Below are positions 25,422-34,028 of a DNA stretch of 44,671 nt, piece after piece. The DNA comes from Bacteroidales bacterium (lineage in GTDB: Bacteria; Bacteroidota; Bacteroidia; Bacteroidales; Tenuifilaceae). Location of the stretch: NCBI GenBank assembly GCA_003818205.1, contig RPRQ01000039.1:1-44671 (forward strand), given 5' to 3'. A program made the position numbers and the translations under genes. The notes beneath the pieces are model-generated. The model was not told the origin of the DNA. It searched no databases and saw only the letters and a program-made list of their open reading frames with translations. Positions within the stretch are counted from its first letter, which is position 1, and every line of letters starts with the position of its first letter.

Positions 25422-27968
25422 ATGCTTAAAGTTTCTGATAAATACAAAGGGCTAACAGCCAATCAGGCCAAAGAGAAATTACGTGCTGAGGGATTAAACA
25501 ATCTCCCATCATCAAAACCTAAAAACTTTTTCTCTATTGCATTTGGAGTGGTTAAAGAACCAATGTTTATCCTTTTGGTTGCATGTGGATCTTTATATCT
25601 GATTTTAGGTAATATTCAGGAAGGCTTAATGCTGATGGGTTTTGTTTTTGTAATTATGGGCATCGAATTCTATCAGGAAAAGAAGACCGAAAAAGCGCTC
25701 GATGCTTTAAAAGATATGGCAAGTCCTAGGGCTATAGTAATCAGAGATGGTGTTGAGGTTCGAATTGCAGGTGTTGAGGTAGTTACTGATGATATTATAG
25801 TGTTACAGGAAGGCGATAGAGTCCCTGCTGATGCTACAATCTTACAGTCGAGTAGTTTACTTGCTGATGAATCGTTACTTACAGGAGAGCCAGTCCCAGT
25901 TCGAAAAATCGACTGGGATGAGGTTGAGAAAGTCACACAACCGGGTGGCGATGATTTACCTTTCGTTTATTCTGGAACCATGATTGTTCAGGGAAACGGT
26001 ATCGCACGGGTGACTAGTATTGGTGTCAACACAGAAATTGGAAAAATTGGCAAAGCGCTGGAGAGCGTAAAAGAAGAACCAACCAGACTTAACCGTGAGA
26101 TGGGATCGCTGGTAAAAAAAATTACAATAATTGCTGCGATACTCTGTGTTATCCTAATCATCGGTTATACCCTTACTCGCGGAAATCTGGTCAATGGATT
26201 TCTGGCAGGATTAACCTTGGCTATGGCTATGTTGCCTGAAGAATTTCCAGTAATTCTCACAATATTCATGGCTGTTGGGGCATGGCGAATGTCTAAGAAG
26301 AAAGTTTTAACTCGAAAGCCATCGGCAATAGAAACACTTGGTTCGGCAACGGTTCTATGCACTGATAAAACAGGTACGCTCACCGAAAATAGGATGACCG
26401 TTACAAAACTTTACAACGGGAAAGATTTTTTGACTGTTGAAAAAGCCAAGGATTTTAATTCCGAATTCCATGAAATAATTGAGTACGGTATTCTATCGAG
26501 CCAAATCAATCCTTTCGATCCCATGGAAAGGGCAATCACCAGTATTGGTGATTTATACCTAAAAGGTACAGAGCATATCCATAAAAGTTGGGAAATGGTA
26601 AAAGAATATCCTTTGTCAAAGGAACTTCTTGCCATGTCGAGAGTTTTTTCATTTAAAGAAACAAAGGATAGAGTTATTGCAACTAAAGGTGCACCAGAAG
26701 CTATATTTGATCTTTGTCATTTGGATGCAGAAAACAAAAAACGATTATCATTGGCAATTGAAGAATTAGCATCAGAAGGGTTGAGGGTTTTGGGTGTAGC
26801 CAAGGCAAAAATTGATTCGAAAACCTTGCCCGAAATACAGCACGATTTTACTTTTGACTTTATTGGACTAATTGGCCTCTCCGATCCCATTCGCAAAAAT
26901 GTTAGGCATGCAGTAAACGAATGTAGTAAAGCGGGTATCAGGGTAATAATGATTACAGGAGATTATCCAATTACCGCAAAGCATATTGCTCAAGAAATTG
27001 GCCTTGAGAATCCAGATAATATCATAACTGGTCAGGAATTACAGGCAATGACAGAAAAAGAATTATGCAAAAGAATAAAGGAAACAAATGTATTTGCCAG
27101 AGTTGTTCCAGAACAGAAACTTAAAATTGTAAACGCATTAAAGAAAAACGATGAGATTGTTGCCATGACTGGCGATGGAGTCAACGATGCGCCTGCATTA
27201 AAATCAGCTCACATTGGTATTGCAATGGGCGAAAAGGGTACCGATGTTGCCAGAGAAGCATCTTCACTAGTTCTTATGGATGATAATTTTGCATCTATTG
27301 TATGTGCTATTAAAATGGGAAGACGAATTTTTGATAACCTCCAAAAGGCTTTTGGATATATCTTTGCCATCCATGTACCCATTGCTGGCTTATCGTTAAT
27401 TCCAATTTTGCTGGGCGATTTCCCGCTTATTTTATGGCCTGTGCATATTGTTTTCCTCGAATTAATTATCGATCCGGCATGTTCAATCATATTCGAAGCC
27501 GAAAAAGAAGAGAAAAATATAATGAGCCGACCACCAAAGAGAATAGGTGAGCCATTTTTTGGAGGCAAAAAAATCTGGTTTACCTGTTTACAAGGAGTGG
27601 GTATATTAATAATAACCCTTACCGTTTACCTCGTAGGATTGCACTTTGGTTATAGCGAAAAGGAGGTACGAGCAATGGCATTTACAACCTTAATTGTTTC
27701 AAACATTGCGGTTATACTAACCAATCGGTCTTGGACCGATAATATATTTAGGATAATTGCAACACCCAATAAAGCCGTTTTATGGGTTGTTGGAGGGGCA
27801 ATTTTCTTTATGGCTCTAATTTTAAATATTCAATTTTTTTTGGATTTATTCCAATTTCAAAAACTTACAATGATAAATATTGCCATTTGCATTTGTGCAG
27901 GTTTATCAACCATTGTTTGGTTTGAAATTTATAAATTTTTTAAGTTGAAAAGGCATGTATCGCTTTAA
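25422..27968 (+). CDS. P-type ATPase with PEEFP motif (ion unknown)
   Basis: An 848-residue cation-transporting ATPase. It has an N-terminal cation-ATPase domain, an actuator TGES-like segment (LLTGEPVPV), the phosphorylation motif DKTGTLTEN with D315 and the hinge TGDGVNDAPALK, with about ten membrane helices. The M4 ion motif is PEEFP (272-276) in place of the PEGLP of Ca pumps, and M6 has FLELIIDPACS in place of NLxTD. This subgroup is widespread but its ion is not established to my knowledge. It is translationally adjacent to a universal stress gene. A Ca, Mn or H role would be a guess. Confidence 0.87.
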   Translation: MLKVSDKYKGLTANQAKEKLRAEGLNNLPSSKPKNFFSIAFGVVKEPMFILLVACGSLYLILGNIQEGLMLMGFVFVIMGIEFYQEKKTEKALDALKDMASPRAIVIRDGVEVRIAGVEVVTDDIIVLQEGDRVPADATILQSSSLLADESLLTGEPVPVRKIDWDEVEKVTQPGGDDLPFVYSGTMIVQGNGIARVTSIGVNTEIGKIGKALESVKEEPTRLNREMGSLVKKITIIAAILCVILIIGYTLTRGNLVNGFLAGLTLAMAMLPEEFPVILTIFMAVGAWRMSKKKVLTRKPSAIETLGSATVLCTDKTGTLTENRMTVTKLYNGKDFLTVEKAKDFNSEFHEIIEYGILSSQINPFDPMERAITSIGDLYLKGTEHIHKSWEMVKEYPLSKELLAMSRVFSFKETKDRVIATKGAPEAIFDLCHLDAENKKRLSLAIEELASEGLRVLGVAKAKIDSKTLPEIQHDFTFDFIGLIGLSDPIRKNVRHAVNECSKAGIRVIMITGDYPITAKHIAQEIGLENPDNIITGQELQAMTEKELCKRIKETNVFARVVPEQKLKIVNALKKNDEIVAMTGDGVNDAPALKSAHIGIAMGEKGTDVAREASSLVLMDDNFASIVCAIKMGRRIFDNLQKAFGYIFAIHVPIAGLSLIPILLGDFPLILWPVHIVFLELIIDPACSIIFEAEKEEKNIMSRPPKRIGEPFFGGKKIWFTCLQGVGILIITLTVYLVGLHFGYSEKEVRAMAFTTLIVSNIAVILTNRSWTDNIFRIIATPNKAVLWVVGGAIFFMALILNIQFFLDLFQFQKLTMINIAICICAGLSTIVWFEIYKFFKLKRHVSL

Positions 27969-28057
27969 AATACTAAGATTTTTTTTTGTAGATTTTCGAT
28001 TACCTGAAGATAGAATTACAACAAGAGTTTTTTATACATAAAAATATTAGGTGCAAT

Positions 28058-29146
28058 ATGACAACATCTTCATCTTCGATAATAAAAAAACTGCTTATAC
28101 TATTTCTAGTTATTGCAGGATTATACTATGCTAAAGTTTTCCTTATGCCTCTGGCTATTGGGGGTATTTTAGCTACACTCTTTTTACCTCTCTGTAAATG
28201 GTTGGAAGGTAAGAAAGTGCCCAAAGGGCTCGCAGCGATATCATGTCTATTAGCGTTTTTAATCACCTTATCTGGAATAGGTATATTGCTTGGTTGGCAG
28301 ATTTCTGAATTGGCCTCCGATTTCTCCAACATTACCGAAAAAGCTATTGATACTGGCAATCGAATTCAAGAATTTATTTTTAATAATTTCAATATTTCGT
28401 TAAAAGAGCAATCGCAGATACTAAAAAAGGAGCAACCATCAATTACTGGTATCATGCAGAAGGTGGTAGGATCACTTACATATGTTCTCACTAATTTTAT
28501 TTTAGTTCTTGTATATATTTTTCTTCTATTGTATTACCGAAATCATATCCGCCGTTTCATAGTCAAACTTACTCCACCTTCTCAACAAAATGAAATGGAA
28601 CAGGTATTAAATAGCATCACCAATGTATCCCAACAATACTTGCTTGGACTCGCTAAAATGATAGTATGCTTATGGATAATGTATGGCATAGGATTTTCCA
28701 TAATAGGTGTTAAAAATGCTCTCTTTTTTGCCATTATCTGCGGTCTTTTAGAAATAGTCCCGTTCATTGGAAATATTATTGGAACTTCGCTCACCTTATT
28801 AGTTGCTGCAGCAAATGGAGCCAGCCTTACTATGCTGATATTGATATTAAGTACTTATTTAGTAGTGCAGGCGATACAGGGATGGTTACTAAGTCCACTA
28901 ATTGTAGGTCCACAGGTAAAAATTAATCCTTTCACAACCATTGTTGTGCTTATAGTAGGTAATTTAATTTGGGGTGTACCCGGTATTTTTATTGCCATTC
29001 CTCTTATTGCTATGATTAAGATTGTTTGTGACCATATTGACCAGCTAAAGCCCTATGGATTCCTGATAGGTGAAATTGAGAAAATAAAGGAAGAACCAGA
29101 TTTTGTCAAAAAGATAAAAAGCAGGTTTATAAAAAAAATTAAATAA
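28058..29146 (+). CDS. AI-2E family (UPF0118/PerM) permease
   Basis: A 362-residue membrane protein with about eight helices in the usual 2 + loop + 5-6 arrangement. The family pattern WGVPGIFIAIPLIAMIKIV and the preceding PLIVGPQVKINPFTT are clear. Members include the TqsA AI-2 exporter and sodium/proton antiporters, so the substrate cannot be assigned. It follows the PEEFP ATPase after 89 bases and may share its transcript. Confidence 0.85.
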   Translation: MTTSSSSIIKKLLILFLVIAGLYYAKVFLMPLAIGGILATLFLPLCKWLEGKKVPKGLAAISCLLAFLITLSGIGILLGWQISELASDFSNITEKAIDTGNRIQEFIFNNFNISLKEQSQILKKEQPSITGIMQKVVGSLTYVLTNFILVLVYIFLLLYYRNHIRRFIVKLTPPSQQNEMEQVLNSITNVSQQYLLGLAKMIVCLWIMYGIGFSIIGVKNALFFAIICGLLEIVPFIGNIIGTSLTLLVAAANGASLTMLILILSTYLVVQAIQGWLLSPLIVGPQVKINPFTTIVVLIVGNLIWGVPGIFIAIPLIAMIKIVCDHIDQLKPYGFLIGEIEKIKEEPDFVKKIKSRFIKKIK

Positions 29147-29283
29147 CAACTAATCAATAAATTGCAAAACATAAACAATGAGATTCATAATTATAGACTC
29201 TTTGAAGATAAGACACAAAGCGAATTCTCAAGCGATAAGATTATGTGTCAAGGTTGTCTTTAATGGTTAACATTTCAACTATT

Positions 29284-29613
29284 GAACTATTCAGCAGCAA
29301 TAAAAACTCTCACGCAAAGGCGCAAAGACGCAAATACACTATGGTGTTCTATGAGCACACAGAAGATTACAATTAAAAAACATAGCCGAAAACTCATTGG
29401 GAAAATGTTTTTTTGTTAGAATAAGTCTGGGAAAATGAAGTTGCTGGAATTACAATCAATTAGCACGCAAAGGGAAAAAACGAATACGTTTTTTCTTTCT
29501 TTGCGGTCTTTGCGGCTTTGCGAGAGATGAAAGCGAGTAACAGTATTTATTACTGTAGTTTAATTTTACCCATGAAAGAAAATGGTTACCTGAAAATGTA
29601 TCTGAGTAGTTAC
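29284..29613. repeat. Degenerate MITE-like element, GTAACTATTCAG family, copy 3
   Basis: The left end GAACTATTCAGC (29284-29295) and the right end CTGAGTAGTTAC (29602-29613) match the family ends, but no target duplication is left. Inside, CGCAAAGGCGCAAAGACGC (near 29315) pairs with GTCTTTGCGGCTTTGCG (near 29507). The rest of the 29147-29628 gap is AT-rich and holds no gene; the promoter of the ATPase at 29629 must be close to or in this element. Confidence 0.55.
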
Positions 29614-29628
29614 TTAAATTTTTAAGAA

Positions 29629-32292
29629 ATGTGGTTTTCCAAATCAATTATCGATGTTCTTAAAGAGTTGAAAGTCGATCCATCATATGGTCTTTCAGAG
29701 GATGAGGCAAAAGTACGATTTGAAAAATATGGTGCAAATAAGCTGCAAAAGAAGAATAAGAAAAGCGTTTTCCTATTATTCATTGCACAGCTTAAGGATT
29801 GGCTTATTTATATACTATTTGTTGCTGTTATTATCACCCTTGTTTTGAGTGAATACGCCGATTCAGTTATTATCATTCTTGTTATTATTATTAATGCTGT
29901 ACTTGGGGTTCTTCAGGAGGTTAAGGCAGGTAAAGCTATTGAGGCTCTTAGCAAGATGTCGCACCATAAAGCTCTTGTCCTCCGAAATAGGATAGTAAAA
30001 GAGGTAGATTCCGAGAAGATTGTACAAGGTGATATTCTAATTCTTGATACCGGACGATTTATTGCTGCGGATATTCGTTTAATTGAGTCGGCAAATCTTC
30101 AGATAGAGGAATCAGCCCTCACCGGTGAATCTGTGCCTTCTGATAAGGATGCATCGCTTATTATCGAAGATCCAAAAACACCTCTAGGTGACCTTGCAAA
30201 CATCGCTTTCATGTCCACTTTCGTAACCAAAGGAAGAGGTGTTGGTGTGGTGGTTGAAACTGGAATGAATACCGAAGTAGGTAAAATTGCTAATATCATT
30301 AACACCGAAAAGAAATCAAAAACACCATTAGAAATTCGACTGGGTAAATTGGGAAAAACCATAGGCATGTTTGCCCTCGGTATCTGTGTTATTATTTTCG
30401 TAATAGCAATGCTTCAGGGACGAGAATTAGCTGAAATGTTCCTTATGTCGGTTTCATTAGCCGTAGCGGCTATTCCCGAGGGTCTTGCTGCAATCGTAGC
30501 AGTTGTTCTTGCGATTGGGGTAACCCAAATGTCAAAGAGAAACGCCATAATAAAGAAATTGCCTGCCGTTGAAACGCTTGGTTCGGTCAATATTATCTGT
30601 TCCGATAAAACGGGAACATTAACCCAGAATAAGATGACTATTACAAGGTATTTCAACCTGGAGGGTGATATACCTGTTGAATTGGATAACAAAAGTACTG
30701 TCTCGGAGGATGGGACATTACTAGCAAAAGCTATGATTCTTTGCTCCGATGCAACCTACGAGAATGGACAAGGAACAGGCGACCCAACCGAAATTGCATT
30801 GCTGGTTCTAGGAGATAACATTGGAATTAATAGAAAAACATTAAATACCGATAACAAACGAATTGGTGAATTTGCTTTTGATTCTGACCGAAAATTGATG
30901 TCAACACTAAACGAAGAGAATGGAAAGTTTACAGTTTACACAAAAGGAGCAATCATTAGCCTACTAGAACTTTCTACTCATGTGTTAGAAAATGGAGTAG
31001 TTATCCCTATTACAGATTTACACAAAGAGCAATACTTTACTGCAACTGAAAAAATGGCAAACGATGCCCTTCGTACTCTTGGTGTGGCTTACAAACCTGT
31101 AGATTCAGTTATTGAAGCCTCTGAAATGGAAAAAGACTTAATACTTATAGGGCTTGTAGGAATGATTGACCCTCCTAGAGCGGAAGTGAAGTCCTCGATT
31201 CAAAAAGCAAAAACGGCTGGAATCACCACTATTATGATTACTGGCGATCACAAGAATACAGCTTTTGCAGTAGCCAATGATTTAGGAATTGTTGATAATA
31301 TTAATCAAACAATTACGGGTAAAGAGATTGATGAATTCACTGAAAAAGAGTTTTCAAGTAAAATTCTTGAATTTTTAGTATTTGCACGGGTGTCGCCGGA
31401 GCATAAAGTGAAAATAGTTCATGCTTTGAAATCAAATGGGAATATTGTATCCATGACCGGTGATGGGGTAAACGATGCACCATCGTTAAATGCAGCTGAT
31501 ATAGGCGTTGCAATGGGGATTTCGGGTACTGATGTTGCCAAAGGGGCTTCGGATATGATTCTTACCGACGATAACTTTGCAACCATCGTTTCGGCCATTG
31601 AGCAAGGTAGAAACATATACAATAACATCAAGAAATCAGTTGTCTATTTACTTACCTGTAACCTTGGAGAAGTGGTTGCAGTATTTGTAACAATTCTTAT
31701 AGGTTGGAAAGCTCCACTTATTGCCACACAACTTTTATGGATTAATCTTATTACCGATTCTTTTCCAGCTATTGCATTAGGCATGGATCCTGGTAACCCC
31801 GATGTGATGAAAGAGAAACCCCGAGATCCGAACGAGAGTTTCTTTGCTGGAGGTGCAGGTTTACATATCATACTTGGAGGGCTTTTAATAGGTGTTTTAA
31901 CCATTATTGCATTCTGGTTTGGATACTATGAGCATGGATATAGCCCACTTGATAATGCAGTTCCAGAAAACGTTGTAAATTACTCTAGAACCATGGCTTT
32001 TATGGTTCTTGTTGTTTGCCAATTGTTTTACACATTAACTGTTAGGAATAGCTCAAAATCGATTTTTCAAATTGGCATTTTCTCAAATAAATATCTGGTT
32101 GGTGCAATTATACTGGGAGTTCTTCTTCAATTGATTGTAATTGGAATTCCAGTAATGCAACGTGCATTCCACTTACAAATGCTTGATTTGCGTGGTTGGG
32201 TAATAGCTATTTGCTTAGGACTGGTTCCTCTGCTATTAAATGAGATGGTTAAGGTATTTATTCGTGTTCATAAGAATAAGTTAGCGGTATAG
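29629..32292 (+). CDS. Ca2+-type P-type ATPase
   Basis: An 887-residue P2-type ATPase. The phosphorylation motif is DKTGTLTQN (D326), the actuator has LTGESVPSDK and the hinge has TGDGVNDAPSLN. The ion-binding motifs are those of SERCA-like Ca pumps: M4 PEGLAAIV (283 on) and M6 WINLITDSFPAIALGMDP. It probably expels Ca2+ from the cytoplasm. It lacks the PEEFP signature of the ATPase at 25422, so the two are not recent duplicates. It faces the Kai cluster in a convergent arrangement with 48 bases between stops. Confidence 0.9.
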   Translation: MWFSKSIIDVLKELKVDPSYGLSEDEAKVRFEKYGANKLQKKNKKSVFLLFIAQLKDWLIYILFVAVIITLVLSEYADSVIIILVIIINAVLGVLQEVKAGKAIEALSKMSHHKALVLRNRIVKEVDSEKIVQGDILILDTGRFIAADIRLIESANLQIEESALTGESVPSDKDASLIIEDPKTPLGDLANIAFMSTFVTKGRGVGVVVETGMNTEVGKIANIINTEKKSKTPLEIRLGKLGKTIGMFALGICVIIFVIAMLQGRELAEMFLMSVSLAVAAIPEGLAAIVAVVLAIGVTQMSKRNAIIKKLPAVETLGSVNIICSDKTGTLTQNKMTITRYFNLEGDIPVELDNKSTVSEDGTLLAKAMILCSDATYENGQGTGDPTEIALLVLGDNIGINRKTLNTDNKRIGEFAFDSDRKLMSTLNEENGKFTVYTKGAIISLLELSTHVLENGVVIPITDLHKEQYFTATEKMANDALRTLGVAYKPVDSVIEASEMEKDLILIGLVGMIDPPRAEVKSSIQKAKTAGITTIMITGDHKNTAFAVANDLGIVDNINQTITGKEIDEFTEKEFSSKILEFLVFARVSPEHKVKIVHALKSNGNIVSMTGDGVNDAPSLNAADIGVAMGISGTDVAKGASDMILTDDNFATIVSAIEQGRNIYNNIKKSVVYLLTCNLGEVVAVFVTILIGWKAPLIATQLLWINLITDSFPAIALGMDPGNPDVMKEKPRDPNESFFAGGAGLHIILGGLLIGVLTIIAFWFGYYEHGYSPLDNAVPENVVNYSRTMAFMVLVVCQLFYTLTVRNSSKSIFQIGIFSNKYLVGAIILGVLLQLIVIGIPVMQRAFHLQMLDLRGWVIAICLGLVPLLLNEMVKVFIRVHKNKLAV

Positions 32293-32340
32293 ATTATAAC
32301 ATTTGTTCCAAATGGGATATACTTTACGAATATAATATTT

Positions 32341-33048
32341 TCAATTAATAGCTTTCTTTCGATTTTGCTTCATTTTTGCGACTAACCGATTAAGTTTGGT
32401 GATTTCTTTATACAGCTTATTATTCGCAATCTCAAGTTTATTTTTTCTTCCTTCAGCATCTAAAGTTTCATTAATATTGTCGATGCGTAATGTCTGTAAC
32501 GCTTTTATGTGGTTAGCTAATTTGCCAATTATTTCCTTTAGCTCTTTTTCTTTTCTCTTTAAGTCTGTTATGTCAGTTGCTATAAGTATATAATTATCAC
32601 CTTGCAGGTAAGGTGGCAAAAGGTGAATGGAGAGTCGAAGGTATAGCGTGTTGGTTAGGGATACTATTAAAACATCATGTTTGCCATGCGTCAACTGATC
32701 AAGAAAGTGATCTAATTTTGAATTATCATTCGGTGTGACATAACGTTTAAGGGATGAACCAACAACACTTTCGTGTGGAGTCTGTACAATTTCAGCAAAT
32801 CTCTGATTACAATAAAGAATTGTACCCTCTTTCGTAAGAGTAACCGCCCCTTCGCTCATCTCCTCTATAAAAGTGCGATATGGTGTTTCAGCAGAGCTGA
32901 CAGAATAAACCTGATCTCCCTTTTTGCCAGAAACAATTATTGCATCTACTTCTCCATTGCGGATTGCTGTAAGCGCTTCTTCAATTTCGACCAAGCGTGA
33001 ACGTAGTTCTTTATTTTCAATAATGAGCTGTTCTTTTGTTTTGATCAT
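32341..33048 (-). CDS. PAS-domain protein of the Kai cluster
   Basis: A 235-residue protein. A short N-terminal coil with EALTAIRNGEVDAIIVSG is followed by a PAS domain (about 55-165, with EEMSEGAVTLTKEGTILYCN and DITDLKR) and a long C-terminal coiled coil. There is no kinase or DNA-binding domain. Similar N-terminal segments occur on PAS kinases. It is the last gene of the kaiC-kaiB-kaiB run, 38 bases after kaiB, and could deliver a signal to the Kai proteins or act as an output adaptor (inference). Confidence 0.8.
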   Translation of the reverse strand: MIKTKEQLIIENKELRSRLVEIEEALTAIRNGEVDAIIVSGKKGDQVYSVSSAETPYRTFIEEMSEGAVTLTKEGTILYCNQRFAEIVQTPHESVVGSSLKRYVTPNDNSKLDHFLDQLTHGKHDVLIVSLTNTLYLRLSIHLLPPYLQGDNYILIATDITDLKRKEKELKEIIGKLANHIKALQTLRIDNINETLDAEGRKNKLEIANNKLYKEITKLNRLVAKMKQNRKKAIN

Positions 33049-33086
33049 TGATATTTCTGTTTAAACTCCAAATTTACTAAAATTCC

Positions 33087-33440
33087 TTAAAGTCCCTTTA
33101 TCTTTACCAAATCCAGCCCCATAAGCACTTTCTCTTTATCTGACATATCGCCTATAATCCGACGGAATGGAAGAGGAAGTTTTTTAATCAATGTTGGGGC
33201 TGCAATTATCTGCTCATCTTTTGCTAAACTTGGTTTTTTATATAGGTCAATTACCTCAAGATCATATTGACCTTCAAGATATTCATCGCAAATCTTTTTT
33301 AGATTTGTTATGGCCATAGTTGATCGAAATGTTTTACCGGTTACGTATAAACGCAAAATATATTTCTCCTTTTCTGATCCAGAAATTGTCTGATCAAACT
33401 TTTCCGTTGAACTTTTAGCTTTTGTTTTTTTCTCTTTCAT
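33087..33440 (-). CDS. kaiB: KaiB-family protein 1
   Basis: A thioredoxin-like KaiB domain (about 27-115) with YILRLYVTGKTFRSTMAITNLKKICDEYL, DLYKKPSLAKDEQIIAAPTLIKKLPLP and RRIIGDMSDKEKVL. The ATG at 33440 is chosen because a rare perfect Shine-Dalgarno (GGAGG) lies 7 bases before it; a GTG at 33458 is inside that leader. KaiB binds the CI ring of KaiC after a fold switch. A charged N-terminal tail of about 25 residues precedes the domain. Confidence 0.88.
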   Translation of the reverse strand: MKEKKTKAKSSTEKFDQTISGSEKEKYILRLYVTGKTFRSTMAITNLKKICDEYLEGQYDLEVIDLYKKPSLAKDEQIIAAPTLIKKLPLPFRRIIGDMSDKEKVLMGLDLVKIKGL

Positions 33441-33489
33441 AATTATTCCTCCATTCACATATTGTAATTATAAATCAGCTAATAATATG

Positions 33490-33670
33490 AATTAAGGGTT
33501 GAAATTTATATCTTTCTTATAAACTTGGTGATAATTAGTGTCTTAGTGGCAAAAATAAAAAATGCCACAAAGACACAAAAGCACAAAGATTCACTAAGAA
33601 AATATTTTACATATTGCTAATAATTAAACCATTAACAAAATATACGTAATTGTTTTTTCAACCCTTAATT
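33490..33670. repeat. Inverted-repeat element between the two kaiB genes
   Basis: Perfect 15-bp inverted repeats AATTAAGGGTTGAAA (33490-33504) and TTTCAACCCTTAATT (33656-33670) bracket 151 bp. The right arm covers the kaiB2 stop codon. Inside, CTTAGTGGC and CACTAAG with CACAAAGACACAAA words form a second stem. It may be an inserted repeat or an mRNA structure that lowers expression of kaiB1 relative to kaiC and kaiB2 (inference). No target duplication was found. Confidence 0.6.
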
Positions 33671-34012
33671 CGCATTCATAGACAATAAATTCAATCCAAC
33701 AAGAACACGTTCCGTATTCGAAAGATCACCGATTATCTTACGAACAGGCACTGGTAATTTTCTTACCAACGTTGGTAAGGCAAGAATCTGATCTTCGGCA
33801 CCCAGCTGTGGATTTATCAAAAGGTCAATAACTTCAATAGAATATTTACCCTTTAACTGCTCTTCGCAAATCTTTTTTAGATTTGTAAATGCAGTAAGGG
33901 CTTTGGGGGTTTGTCCGGCAACGTATAGACGAAGCACCCACTTATCATCTACTTTTTTTGTAGATTTCTTTTCTTTATTTTTTTTCTCCGAATTCTCTTT
34001 TATTGCTTTCAT
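33665..34012 (-). CDS. kaiB: KaiB-family protein 2
   Basis: A 115-residue KaiB domain protein ([45 protein letters not shown]) with a lysine-rich N-terminal tail. It is clearly similar to KaiB-family protein 1 but not recently duplicated. It begins 16 bases after kaiC and ends in the 15-bp inverted repeat. The pair may have different partners, for example KaiC and another target. Confidence 0.9.
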   Translation of the reverse strand: MKAIKENSEKKNKEKKSTKKVDDKWVLRLYVAGQTPKALTAFTNLKKICEEQLKGKYSIEVIDLLINPQLGAEDQILALPTLVRKLPVPVRKIIGDLSNTERVLVGLNLLSMNAN

Positions 34013-34028
34013 CGAATACTTCTTTTAA

